From: Roseburia_D yibonii | GTDB lineage: Bacteria > Bacillota > Clostridia > Lachnospirales > Lachnospiraceae | Assembly: GCF_014297335.1 (NCBI RefSeq) | Contig: NZ_JACOQH010000002.1 | Span: forward strand, 248,001 to 312,000 | Reading direction: 5' to 3' | Length of the DNA stretch: 64,000 nucleotides | Part shown: positions 1-7,888 of the stretch, piece after piece | How the letters are laid out: the number at the start of each line of letters is the position of its first letter | Position numbering within the stretch: the first letter of the stretch is position 1 | Position numbers and translations under genes: made by a program | The notes under the pieces: generated by a model | What the model was told of the DNA's origin: nothing | The model's database searches: none | Seen by the model: the letters and a program-made list of their open reading frames with translations, nothing else

Positions 1-278
1 TGCTCTGTGCCGTTGATCTTTCCGGCAGGCCATATCTTTCCTTTGACGGAGAGTTTACGACAGATCGTGTGGGATATATGGATACAGAAATGGTAAAGGA
101 ATTTTTCTATGCCATTTCGTATACCGCCGGCATGAACCTCCATATCAAAGTGCTTTCCGGTGGAAATAACCATCACATGATCGAGGCAATGTTTAAGGCA
201 TTTGCAAGGGCGTTGGATGAGGCAACCGGTTTTGATCCGAGGATCACGGATATTTTATCGACGAAAGGCAGTTTATAG
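1..278 (+). CDS. hisB: Imidazoleglycerol-phosphate dehydratase, C-terminal part
   Basis: The gene is cut by the window edge; the reading frame begins at base 3 and ends at a TAG at 276-278. HisB removes water from imidazole glycerol phosphate in histidine synthesis. The visible about 91 residues carry the family's C-terminal hallmarks: the DLSGRPYLSF segment, MVKEFFYAISYTAGMNLHI, and the metal-binding GGNNHHMIEAMFKAFARAL segment with its HH pair. The following fused HisIE gene starts 14 bases downstream, so both belong to one histidine operon that extends to the left of the window. Confidence 0.93.
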   Translation, partial: LCAVDLSGRPYLSFDGEFTTDRVGYMDTEMVKEFFYAISYTAGMNLHIKVLSGGNNHHMIEAMFKAFARALDEATGFDPRITDILSTKGSL

Positions 279-292
279 TAAGGTAGTATTTT

Positions 293-1573
293 ATGGAAAA
301 AAAGACCATTGTATCAACATTATATTTAAAGGACGGAGCTGCGGTAAACGGATTCCGGGATTTTACGTCTGCCGGGAATCTGTACTCCAAAGTACGTCTG
401 TATAACGACAGCGGGATTGACAAGATCATCATCTATGATCTTTCAGAAGATGACAAAGAGCATGAAAAGAATATCCAGACAATAAAAAAGCTGGCGCAGA
501 ATATCGAGATTCCGATCTGCGCGGGCGGAAACATCAACCGGCTTGAAGATATTAAGAAAATACTTTATGCCGGATGTAAACAGGTCGTGTTAAACGCTTC
601 CAAGCCGGAAACGGCACAGCTCGCGGATGAGGGAAGCAAGCGGTTCGGAAAGGAAAAAATGCTTTTATCCATTGAGAATGTGGATTACATTTTTAAGCAT
701 TCCGCGGAAATGACGGAAATGTTCCATGAACTGGTTGTCGTGGATCCGGCGATCGTAGAAGCAGTTGAGAGCATGACCCCGATCCCTTATATTGTGCAGA
801 CGGACAGCTATGAGGCAGATGAGATCATAGAAACACTGCGGAAAGTCAATGTGCGCGGGATTATGGGCGATTTCATCGGACACCCGGAGATCGACGTGAT
901 GGAGTTAAAGGCAGACTGCAGAGCTGCCGGGATCAAGATGGATAATTTTGAGCCTTCGGTTCAGTGGTCGGACTTAAAGTTAAATTCAGACGGCATGGTT
1001 CCGGTCATTGTGCAGGATTATAAGACAAACGATGTTTTGATGCTTGCCTACATGAACGAGGAGGCATTTAACACTACGATCAATATCGGAAAGATGACCT
1101 ATTACAGCAGGAGCAGACAGGAACTCTGGATCAAGGGCATGACATCCGGTCACATTCAGTATGTGAAATCTTTAACGGCGGACTGTGATTATGACACCCT
1201 GCTCGCAAGAGTTTCACAGATCGGTGCCGCGTGCCATACCGGAAACCGTACCTGCTTTTTCAATGAGATCATCAAAAAAGAGTATGTGGAGAAAAATCCG
1301 CTCAAGGTGTTTGAGACGGTCTACAATGTGATTGCTGACCGGAAGGAACATCCGAGAGAGGGATCCTACACCAATTATCTGTTTGACAAGGGGATCGACA
1401 AGATCTTAAAGAAATGCGGAGAGGAATGCACGGAGATCGTGATCGCCGCAAAAAATCCGGATCCGGAAGAAATTAAATACGAAATTTCGGATTTCCTTTA
1501 TCATGTCATGGTTCTGATGGTAGAAAAGGGCGTTACATGGGAGGAGATCACTGCGGAATTATCACAGCGATAA
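293..1573 (+). CDS. hisIE: HisF-like barrel fused to phosphoribosyl-AMP cyclohydrolase / phosphoribosyl-ATP pyrophosphatase
   Basis: This 426-residue protein has three parts. Residues 1-220 resemble the HisA/HisF TIM barrel, with a phosphate-binding loop ICAGGNINRLEDIKK (75-89). Residues 228-330 are HisI (PRA-CH), with LMLAYMNEEA (249-258), YYSRSRQELW, the DCDYD metal segment (298-302) and CHTGNRTCFF (314-323). Residues 357-426 are HisE (PRA-PH), with GSYTNYLF and KKCGEECTEIVIAAKN. HisIE hydrolyses phosphoribosyl-ATP and then opens the phosphoribosyl-AMP ring. In the barrel, the Asp that HisF needs in its first strand (LDVKDG) is Tyr11 (LYLKDG), and the second catalytic Asp position is Glu128, so HisF or HisA activity is doubtful. 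It follows hisB closely and ends at a strong terminator. Confidence 0.9.
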   Translation: MEKKTIVSTLYLKDGAAVNGFRDFTSAGNLYSKVRLYNDSGIDKIIIYDLSEDDKEHEKNIQTIKKLAQNIEIPICAGGNINRLEDIKKILYAGCKQVVLNASKPETAQLADEGSKRFGKEKMLLSIENVDYIFKHSAEMTEMFHELVVVDPAIVEAVESMTPIPYIVQTDSYEADEIIETLRKVNVRGIMGDFIGHPEIDVMELKADCRAAGIKMDNFEPSVQWSDLKLNSDGMVPVIVQDYKTNDVLMLAYMNEEAFNTTINIGKMTYYSRSRQELWIKGMTSGHIQYVKSLTADCDYDTLLARVSQIGAACHTGNRTCFFNEIIKKEYVEKNPLKVFETVYNVIADRKEHPREGSYTNYLFDKGIDKILKKCGEECTEIVIAAKNPDPEEIKYEISDFLYHVMVLMVEKGVTWEEITAELSQR

Positions 1574-1587
1574 AGCGATTACAGAAG

Positions 1588-1626
1588 AAACTGCACACCA
1601 GCGATCAAAAGCGGTGTGCAGTTTTT
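1588..1626 (+). terminator. Rho-independent terminator after hisIE
   Basis: Perfect 12-bp stem AAACTGCACACC (1588-1599) / GGTGTGCAGTTT (1613-1624) with a 13-base loop and a T-rich tail. It closes the histidine operon. The next gene's -35 box begins at 1628, so terminator and promoter are packed end to end. Confidence 0.9.
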
Positions 1627-1627
1627 C

Positions 1628-1656
1628 TTGACATCCTTGTGTCCGAACGTTATAAT
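1628..1656 (+). promoter_or_regulatory. Consensus sigma-A promoter of the marR-citrate synthase unit
   Basis: TTGACA (1628-1633), a 17-base spacer and TATAAT (1651-1656) match the vegetative consensus at all twelve positions. The predicted start of transcription is near 1663, just before the inverted repeat at 1665-1678. Confidence 0.88.
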
Positions 1657-1664
1657 TTTAGATA

Positions 1665-1678
1665 GTTCACAAGTGAAC
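1665..1678 (+). promoter_or_regulatory. Palindromic operator, probably bound by the adjacent MarR-type regulator
   Basis: GTTCAC-AA-GTGAAC is a perfect 6-bp inverted repeat with a 2-base centre. It starts about 9 bases after the -10 box and so covers the transcription start. Size and position fit a dimeric winged-helix repressor site. That the MarR protein encoded 22 bases downstream binds it is an inference. Confidence 0.7.
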
Positions 1679-1699
1679 CAAACGACGGAGACTACGGAA

Positions 1700-2140
1700 A
1701 TGTATAAAGAATACGAAGTGCTTACGTTAGGAGCGGAATTGAAAAAGCTCCTGGAGAAAAAATCAGAACCGCTGATGCAAAAATACGGTCTGCGCAAGAT
1801 CGAGCTGGATATCCTGGCATATCTGGCGAGCGGGCATTATGGTGATACCGCCAAAGACATCATGGGACAGAAACACATTTCAAAAGCACATGTGTCAAAA
1901 TCCATTGATAACTTAAAGGCGCTTGGGTTTATCCGGCTGCATGAGGATCGGGAAGACCACCGTTTCAACCATATTTTCCTGATGGAGAAATCAGACGCGG
2001 TCATCAAAGATTTTTTGAAAGTACATGAAGAATGCTGGCATGTCCTGTTACACGGGATCAGCGAGGAAGAGAGGATCTTTTTGGACCAGATCTGCGGCAG
2101 GATGCAGCAGAATATTACGGAGGAATTGAGGAAATTGTAA
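1700..2140 (+). CDS. MarR family winged-helix transcriptional regulator
   Basis: The protein has 146 residues. ATG 1700 was chosen because a GGAG sits at 1687-1690 and because an earlier in-frame GTG (1616) lies inside the upstream terminator, before the promoter. The sequence shows the MarR pattern: a helical N-terminus, LRKIELDILAYLAS, a recognition-helix region ISKAHVSKSIDNLKALGFI, and a wing with the DRxDxR-like EDREDHRFNHIFL, followed by a C-terminal dimerisation helix. Citrate synthase starts 36 bases downstream with no terminator between, so the regulator is likely to control both itself and citrate synthase. The ligand cannot be told from the sequence. Confidence 0.85.
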   Translation: MYKEYEVLTLGAELKKLLEKKSEPLMQKYGLRKIELDILAYLASGHYGDTAKDIMGQKHISKAHVSKSIDNLKALGFIRLHEDREDHRFNHIFLMEKSDAVIKDFLKVHEECWHVLLHGISEEERIFLDQICGRMQQNITEELRKL

Positions 2141-2176
2141 CTATGAGGTAATCGACTAGAAAGGATTGGGTGACAA

Positions 2177-3532
2177 ATGGGAAATCGTGACAATGCTATT
2201 GACTATGCGAAAAAATTAGAAGGCCTGTGTATGCGAAATGACGCAGTTTCAAAGGAACTGTATCAGCAGTATGGCGTAAAGCGCGGTCTGCGTGACGAAA
2301 ACGGAAAGGGGGTTCTGACCGGACTTACCAATATTTCGGAGATCACGGCTTTTAAAAATGTGGATGGAAAACAGGTTCCGTGCGACGGTCAGCTTCTGTA
2401 TCGTGGCTATGATGTAAAAGATCTGGTAAAGGGAAGCAAAAACCGGCGCTTTATCTTCGAGGAAGGTGCTTACCTTCTGCTTTTCGGAGAGCTGCCGTCA
2501 ACCAGACAGCTCAATGAATTTCGCAAGATCATTGCGGATTGTATGGAAATGCCGACGAACTTTACGAGAGACGTTATCATGAAAGCACCAAGCCATGATA
2601 TCATGAACTCGATGACACGAAGCGTACTGACGCTTGCTTCCTATGATGACCATACGGCAGATCTCTCGATCAGCAATGTCTTACGCCAGAGCATTCAGCT
2701 GATCAGTCTGTTTCCGATGATGGCGGTATATGCTTATCACGCGTATAACCATTATGAGAATAACGACAGTATGTATATCCACCGTCCGGATCCGAATCTG
2801 TCGATCGCGGAAAATTTCCTGCGTATGCTGCGCCCGGATATGCAGTTCTCACATCTTGAGGCAAATGTACTGGATGTTGCGCTGCTGCTTCATATGGAGC
2901 ATGGCGGCGGTAACAACTCCACCTTCACCACGCGTGTGGTAACGTCATCCGGTTCCGATACCTATTCCGCGATCGCGGCAGCGCTTTCTTCCTTGAAAGG
3001 AAAGAAACACGGTGGCGCAAACATCATGGTTATGAAAATGATGGAAGATATCCGCGCACATGTACCGAACGCGGAAAACGAATCGCAGCTGAGAGAGTAT
3101 CTGGATAAGATCTTAAATAAACAGGCATTCGATCACAAGGGACTTGTCTATGGTATGGGGCATGCGGTATATTCGCTGTCCGATCCGCGAGAAGTGATCT
3201 TTAAGGACTTTGTTGAGCGGCTTGCGAAAAACAAAGACAGGGAAGAGGATATGGCACTTTATAACAATGTAGAAAAGATCGCCACGGAACTGATCGCCAA
3301 AGAACGCAAGATTTATAAAGGAGTAAGCCCAAACGTCGATTTTTACAGTGGATTTGTTTATGACATGCTTGGCATACCGGTTGAGCTGTATACGCCGCTG
3401 TTTGCGATCGCAAGAATTGTCGGCTGGAGCGCGCACCGGATCGAGGAACTGATCTCCGCAGATCGTATTATCCGTCCGGCATATCGGAGCCTCGTTGATA
3501 AAAAAGAATATATCGAGCGTGACGCAAGATAG
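2177..3532 (+). CDS. gltA: Citrate synthase (citrate/2-methylcitrate synthase family)
   Basis: The 451-residue protein condenses acetyl-CoA with oxaloacetate to give citrate; in an anaerobe this probably feeds 2-oxoglutarate and glutamate synthesis (inference). Catalytic residues are in place: His278 in KKHGGAN, His329 in GMGHAVYSLSDPR and Asp388 in NVDFYSGFVYDMLG, with HMEHGGGNNSTFTTRVV (239-255) before them. The N-terminal extension and overall length fit the long clostridial citrate synthase type rather than the about 375-residue Bacillus CitZ type. Its Shine-Dalgarno is AAAGGAT. It is the second gene after the MarR regulator and ends at a strong hairpin. A 2-methylcitrate synthase role cannot be excluded. 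Confidence 0.93.
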   Translation: MGNRDNAIDYAKKLEGLCMRNDAVSKELYQQYGVKRGLRDENGKGVLTGLTNISEITAFKNVDGKQVPCDGQLLYRGYDVKDLVKGSKNRRFIFEEGAYLLLFGELPSTRQLNEFRKIIADCMEMPTNFTRDVIMKAPSHDIMNSMTRSVLTLASYDDHTADLSISNVLRQSIQLISLFPMMAVYAYHAYNHYENNDSMYIHRPDPNLSIAENFLRMLRPDMQFSHLEANVLDVALLLHMEHGGGNNSTFTTRVVTSSGSDTYSAIAAALSSLKGKKHGGANIMVMKMMEDIRAHVPNAENESQLREYLDKILNKQAFDHKGLVYGMGHAVYSLSDPREVIFKDFVERLAKNKDREEDMALYNNVEKIATELIAKERKIYKGVSPNVDFYSGFVYDMLGIPVELYTPLFAIARIVGWSAHRIEELISADRIIRPAYRSLVDKKEYIERDAR

Positions 3533-3541
3533 AACGATGTC

Positions 3542-3579
3542 ACAAAAAATAGAAGCTTTTATTTGCTTCTATTTTTTGT
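3542..3579 (+). terminator. Terminator after citrate synthase
   Basis: A perfect 15-bp inverted repeat: ACAAAAAATAGAAGC (3542-3556) and GCTTCTATTTTTTGT (3565-3579), loop of 8 bases. The A-rich left arm and T-rich right arm would allow it to work on either strand. Confidence 0.9.
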
Positions 3580-3678
3580 TATGGAAGAGGGAGGCGTCTC
3601 ATATCCTGATATAAAGCAGGAAAAAATGTGAAGTTGACATAAAAATATTATGTAAACTTTCTGGATAATGGAGGCAGT

Positions 3679-3972
3679 ATGACAGGAGAAGACATCCAAA
3701 ACCGAAAAAGATATATTGAGGAGGTACGCAATTCCTTTCCGGAGTGTGGGATTGAAACGCCGGAACCGCCAAAAGCTGTCGCGTCCCCGGGAATCCGTCT
3801 GCGGCTCTTTTTTGCCGTTTCGCTCTTTGCGTTATTTTTTGCGGCACAAAAGAGTGATCTGCATATTTTCGGGCTTTCCACGGATGAGATCATTGAAAAG
3901 ATAGAAGAAAACTATGATTATACAAATCTTGAAAAATATGTTATGATGATATTCGATTCCATCAATTTGTGA
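3679..3972 (+). CDS. Small single-pass membrane protein of unknown function
   Basis: I do not recognise this 97-residue protein. It has a charged N-terminal part with a proline-rich ETPEPPKAVASPG segment, one hydrophobic helix at about residues 42-56 (RLFFAVSLFALFFAAQ), then an acidic tail (STDEIIEKIEENYDY). A GGAGG at 3670-3674 precedes ATG 3679. It ends 8 bases before the radical SAM gene, so the two are almost certainly co-transcribed. A TTGACA at 3634-3639 could be a -35 box, but no good -10 was seen at the right spacing. Confidence 0.7.
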   Translation: MTGEDIQNRKRYIEEVRNSFPECGIETPEPPKAVASPGIRLRLFFAVSLFALFFAAQKSDLHIFGLSTDEIIEKIEENYDYTNLEKYVMMIFDSINL

Positions 3973-3980
3973 GGTAGAGA

Positions 3981-5849
3981 ATGAATACAAAATTAGCATT
4001 ATCGGATGAAATCTTATTGACGGTGGACAAACCCGCCCGTTATATAGGAAATGAATTAAATATGGTAAAAAAAGATCCAACGCAGGTGGACATACGTTTC
4101 GCGATGTGTTTTCCGGATGTATATGAGATCGGAATGTCACATCTGGGCATGCAGATCCTGTATGATATGTTCAATCAGAGAGAAGATGTCTACTGTGAAC
4201 GCGTGTTTTCACCGTGGCCGGATCTGCATAAGATCATGAAAGAGCAGCAGATCCCGCTTTTCGCGCTGGAAACCCAGGATGCAGTGAAAGACTTTGACTT
4301 CCTTGGAATTACGATCCAGTATGAGATGTGTTATACCAATATTTTACAGATCCTTGATCTGGCGCAGATTCCGTTTTACGCGAAAAACAGGGACTGGGAT
4401 GTCCCGGTCGTGATCGGTGGCGGACCATGTACTTACAACCCGGAGCCGTTAGCGGATTTCTTTGATCTTTTTTATATTGGAGAGGGCGAGATCCGGTACG
4501 ATCAGCTGTTTGCGCTTTACAAAGTCTGTCGAAAGAACGGTTCCTCGAGAGCTGAGTTTTTACATGAAGCCGCGAAAATTCCAGGTATGTATGTTCCGTC
4601 CCTCTATGAAGTGAGTTATAAGGAAGACGGCACGATAGAGGAAATGAAACCGGTATTTGAGGATGTACCGGCAAAGGTGGAAAAACAGGTCGTCATGGAT
4701 CTGACTGATGCGCCTTACCCGGAAAAGCCGATCGTACCTTTTATCAAGGTGACGCAGGATCGTGTGGTTTTAGAGATCCAGCGCGGCTGTATCCGCGGGT
4801 GCCGTTTCTGTCAAGCGGGGATGATCTACCGGCCAAACCGCGAGAAAGATATTTCGGTCTTAAAAAAGCACGCTTACGAAATGTTAAAAAATACCGGACA
4901 CGAGGAGATATCGCTCAGCTCGCTGAGCTCCAGTGATTACTCACAGTTAGAAGAACTGGTGAATTTCCTGATTGATAACTTCAAAGAAAAGGGAGTTAAC
5001 ATTTCGCTTCCATCCCTGCGTATCGATGCGTTTTCGCTGGATGTCATGGGAAAAGTACAGGATATCCGAAAAAGCAGCCTGACCTTTGCGCCGGAAGCCG
5101 GCTCACAGCGCCTTAGAAACGTGATCAACAAGGGACTGACGGAGGATGTCATTTTGCATGGCGCGGGAATGGCATTTGAAGGCGGATGGCAGAAGGTGAA
5201 ATTGTATTTCATGCTTGGACTGCCGACGGAGACTCCTGAGGATATGCGTGCGATCGCGGAACTTGCCAATAAGATCGCGGTTCGTTATTATGAGATCCCG
5301 AAGGATCAGCGAAACGGAAAATGTCAGATCACGATCAGTACTTCCTTCTTTGTTCCAAAGCCGTTCACCCCGTTCCAGTGGGCGAGAATGTACGATAAGG
5401 ATAATTACCTTGGCAGGGCAAAGATCGTAAATGACGCGGTAAAAGAGCAGCTGAACCGTAAGAGTATCAAATATAACTGGCATGAGGCGGATGTCACGGT
5501 TCTTGAGGGAATCTTTGCAAGAGGCGACCGAAAAGTCGGACAGGCAATCTTAAAAGCCTATGAAAACGGATGTATCTTTGACGCATGGTCCGAATTTTTT
5601 GACAACAACAGATGGATCGAAACGTTTAAAGAGATCGGAATGGATCCTGATTTTTACACAATGCGGGAACGCTCGTTGGATGAAGTGTTCCCATGGGATT
5701 TCATCGATGCCGGTGTTACAAAAGAATTTATGATCCGCCAGTGGAAGACCGCAATGGAGGAGAAAGTCACGCCAAACTGCCGGATGCAGTGTTCCGGCTG
5801 CGGCGCTATGAATTATAAAGGAGGTGTCTGCTTTGAAGGTAAGAATTAA
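3981..5849 (+). CDS. Radical SAM protein with B12-binding-like N-terminus, TIGR03960 type
   Basis: The 622-residue protein has an N-terminal Rossmann-like part (residues about 30-190; FPDVYEIGMSHLGMQILYDM, VIGGGPCTYNPEPLADFFD, IGEGE) typical of B12-binding-type radical SAM enzymes. The radical SAM core follows, with C270-x3-C274-x2-C277 in RGCIRGCRFCQAG, which binds the [4Fe-4S] cluster. The C-terminus is Cys-rich (CRMQCSGCGAMNYKGGVC). Substrate is unknown. The DUF2344 gene overlaps its end by 17 bases. From family knowledge, these two parts occur as one polypeptide in some other phyla, which supports a joint function. RNase G lies downstream, which hints at an RNA substrate (inference). Confidence 0.88.
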   Translation: MNTKLALSDEILLTVDKPARYIGNELNMVKKDPTQVDIRFAMCFPDVYEIGMSHLGMQILYDMFNQREDVYCERVFSPWPDLHKIMKEQQIPLFALETQDAVKDFDFLGITIQYEMCYTNILQILDLAQIPFYAKNRDWDVPVVIGGGPCTYNPEPLADFFDLFYIGEGEIRYDQLFALYKVCRKNGSSRAEFLHEAAKIPGMYVPSLYEVSYKEDGTIEEMKPVFEDVPAKVEKQVVMDLTDAPYPEKPIVPFIKVTQDRVVLEIQRGCIRGCRFCQAGMIYRPNREKDISVLKKHAYEMLKNTGHEEISLSSLSSSDYSQLEELVNFLIDNFKEKGVNISLPSLRIDAFSLDVMGKVQDIRKSSLTFAPEAGSQRLRNVINKGLTEDVILHGAGMAFEGGWQKVKLYFMLGLPTETPEDMRAIAELANKIAVRYYEIPKDQRNGKCQITISTSFFVPKPFTPFQWARMYDKDNYLGRAKIVNDAVKEQLNRKSIKYNWHEADVTVLEGIFARGDRKVGQAILKAYENGCIFDAWSEFFDNNRWIETFKEIGMDPDFYTMRERSLDEVFPWDFIDAGVTKEFMIRQWKTAMEEKVTPNCRMQCSGCGAMNYKGGVCFEGKN

Positions 5850-6564
5850 ATTTGCAAAATCCAGTGTCATGAAATTTATCGGACATCTGGATATGATGCG
5901 TTATTTCCAGAAGGCAATGCGCAGGGCAGACATCGATATCAAATATTCCGAAGGCTTTTCGCCGCATCAGATCATGTCTTTTGCAGCACCGCTCGGTGTC
6001 GGTATTACCAGTGACGGTGAATATCTCGATATCGAGGTGAATTCAACGGAAACCACGGAACAGTCGATCGTAAACCTGAATAGCGCGATGGTTGACGGCG
6101 TCAAAATCTTAGAATATAAAAAGCTTCCGGATCCTGCGAAGAACGCCATGTCCATTGTCGCGGCGGCAGATTATAAGATTTATATCAAGGACGGCTACGA
6201 GAATCCCTGTTCTGTCGAAGAATGGCGCAGCCGGTTAAATACATTTTTTTATGACAGAGCAGAAGTGTTGATCACGAAAAAAACGAAAAAAAGTGAAAAA
6301 GTCATGGATCTAAAGCAGCTGGTTTACGATTTTAAGATTTTGGAAGAACAGGGGAAACCTGTTTTTTATCTTAAAGTCTGTACCGGCAGTACGAATAATT
6401 TGAAGCCGGAACTCGTTTTACAGGCGTTCTATGAATTCCTTTCCTTAGAATATCAAGAGTTTGCGTTCCAGATCCATCGTCTGGATGTGTATGCGCAGGA
6501 TGAAAAACAGGGATTCCTGCCGCTTGGCGCGCTGGGAGAAGATATTACGGCTTCCGACATTTAA
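5833..6564 (+). CDS. Radical SAM-associated DUF2344 protein (TIGR03936 type)
   Basis: The protein has 243 residues and opens with the family signature MKVRIKFAKSSVMKFIGHLD, then MMRYFQKAMRRADIDIKYSEGFSPHQIMSFAAPLGVG. The start is set by ribosome-site position: AAAGGAGG lies at 5817-5824, so the in-frame GTG at 5824 overlaps the Shine-Dalgarno and TTG 5833 is the likely start. It overlaps the radical SAM gene by 17 bases, pointing to translational coupling. It lacks recognisable catalytic residues and probably acts as a substrate-binding or scaffold partner of the radical SAM enzyme (inference). Confidence 0.85.
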   Translation: MKVRIKFAKSSVMKFIGHLDMMRYFQKAMRRADIDIKYSEGFSPHQIMSFAAPLGVGITSDGEYLDIEVNSTETTEQSIVNLNSAMVDGVKILEYKKLPDPAKNAMSIVAAADYKIYIKDGYENPCSVEEWRSRLNTFFYDRAEVLITKKTKKSEKVMDLKQLVYDFKILEEQGKPVFYLKVCTGSTNNLKPELVLQAFYEFLSLEYQEFAFQIHRLDVYAQDEKQGFLPLGALGEDITASDI

Positions 6565-6598
6565 AACCTGTGATGCGTGATGAAAGGGGGAGAAACAG

Positions 6599-7864
6599 AT
6601 GAAAAAAAAACTGGTGCTCACCAGACAGACGCTTTCACCGGAACTGCTTGCGCTTGCAGGCGTACCGGCACAGTTGCGGAACGAGGATAAAAGCGTTTCT
6701 TACTGGATCACTGCGACCTATGAAGATGATGTGCTGCGGGGGCTGTCCTGCATTCCGGCAGACCAGATGTCCATTCTCGGCAACATTTATATAGGAAGAG
6801 TTTCCAACGTGGTAAAAAATCTAAATGCCGCGTTCATTCAGATCACCGCGGATGGCGGGCAGGGCTATTATCCGATGGAGAAGCAAAAAAATCCGATATT
6901 TACAAAAAAAATCGGGAAGAAACCGCTCTGCATCGGGGATGAACTCTTAGTCCAGGTGGAAAAAGAAGCCATGAAGACGAAAGATCCGGTTCTGTCCACC
7001 AATCTGAATTTTACCGGAAATTATCTGGTGCTGACTACGGAAAATACAAAACTCGGGATCTCATCCAAATTAGAGCACGATGCCCGGTTGCATTTCCGTG
7101 AATTGCTGGAAGCGCATAAAAAGGATGAATATGGCTTAATTGTTCGAACAAACGCGAAAAATGCAGCTGACAATGAAATATTGCAGGAACTGGAAGAACT
7201 GGAGCAGGAATTTATGCATATAAAGGAGACTGCGGTGCATAAGACCTGTTTCAGTCTGATCCATCAGCCGGAGCATGGGTTTCGAAAGACCCTGCAGGAT
7301 GCCGATCTCGCCTCCCTCACAGAGATCGTAACGGATGACCGGGAAGCGTATCTTTCAATCACTTCCTATTATGAGAAGAATCCGAATTTTGCCGGGCAGG
7401 TAAGAATGTATGAGGATCCCATGCTGCCGCTTTTTAAGCTCTATTCACTGGAACGGGAACTCCGTGACGCCTTAAGAGAGCGGGTATGGCTGAAGTCCGG
7501 TGCCTATCTTGTGATCCAGCCAACCGAGGCTCTGACCGTCATTGATGTCAACAGCGGAAAGAATATCGCCAAAAAATCTGCTGCCGAGAATTTTAAAAAG
7601 ATCAACCTTGAGGCGGCAGGAGAGATTGCAAGACAGCTCAGGCTGCGCAACATATCCGGTATCTGTATTGTGGATTTCATCAATATGGACAGTGAGGAAG
7701 CAAAAGCAGAACTGATGCATGCATTCCGCACGGAGTTAAAAAAAGATCCGGTGCCGGTTCAGCTTATCGATATTACAAAACTCGGGCTTGTGGAGCTAAC
7801 CCGAAAGAAAGTACAAAAAACATTGCGCGAACAAATTAATTTTCAAAAAAGTGTTGACGAATAG
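6599..7864 (+). CDS. rng: Ribonuclease E/G family endoribonuclease (RNase G type)
   Basis: The 421-residue protein has an S1-like RNA-binding region (GNIYIGRVSNVVKNLNAAFIQI, about 60-82) and the DNase I-like catalytic region with metal-binding Asp316 (TVIDVNSG) and Asp359 (CIVDFINM). It ends shortly after the conserved LGLVELTRKKVQ segment. The CPxCxG zinc-link that usually follows and holds the dimer together is absent. It would cleave single-stranded RNA in processing or decay. It follows the DUF2344 gene by 34 bases with GGGGGAG as ribosome site. Its last codons contain the -35 box of the rplU promoter. Confidence 0.9.
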   Translation: MKKKLVLTRQTLSPELLALAGVPAQLRNEDKSVSYWITATYEDDVLRGLSCIPADQMSILGNIYIGRVSNVVKNLNAAFIQITADGGQGYYPMEKQKNPIFTKKIGKKPLCIGDELLVQVEKEAMKTKDPVLSTNLNFTGNYLVLTTENTKLGISSKLEHDARLHFRELLEAHKKDEYGLIVRTNAKNAADNEILQELEELEQEFMHIKETAVHKTCFSLIHQPEHGFRKTLQDADLASLTEIVTDDREAYLSITSYYEKNPNFAGQVRMYEDPMLPLFKLYSLERELRDALRERVWLKSGAYLVIQPTEALTVIDVNSGKNIAKKSAAENFKKINLEAAGEIARQLRLRNISGICIVDFINMDSEEAKAELMHAFRTELKKDPVPVQLIDITKLGLVELTRKKVQKTLREQINFQKSVDE

Positions 7865-7882
7865 GGGCTTGTATGCTATTCT
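7854..7882 (+). promoter_or_regulatory. Promoter of the rplU-prp-rpmA operon
   Basis: TTGACG (7854-7859), 17-base spacer, then TATTCT (7877-7882) preceded by TG at 7874-7875 (extended -10). The -35 box lies within the last codons of the RNase G gene. This gives a leader of about 80 bases before rplU. Confidence 0.75.
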
Positions 7883-7888
7883 CTAATA

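Noticed and set aside
1616..1699. Longer MarR start at GTG 1616
   Set aside because: It lies inside the hisIE terminator and upstream of the promoter, so it cannot be on the transcript from 1663.
3599..3893. Minus-strand ORFs opposite the small membrane protein
   Set aside because: They lack ribosome sites and family features and overlap the plus-strand gene, which has GGAGG and close spacing to the next gene.
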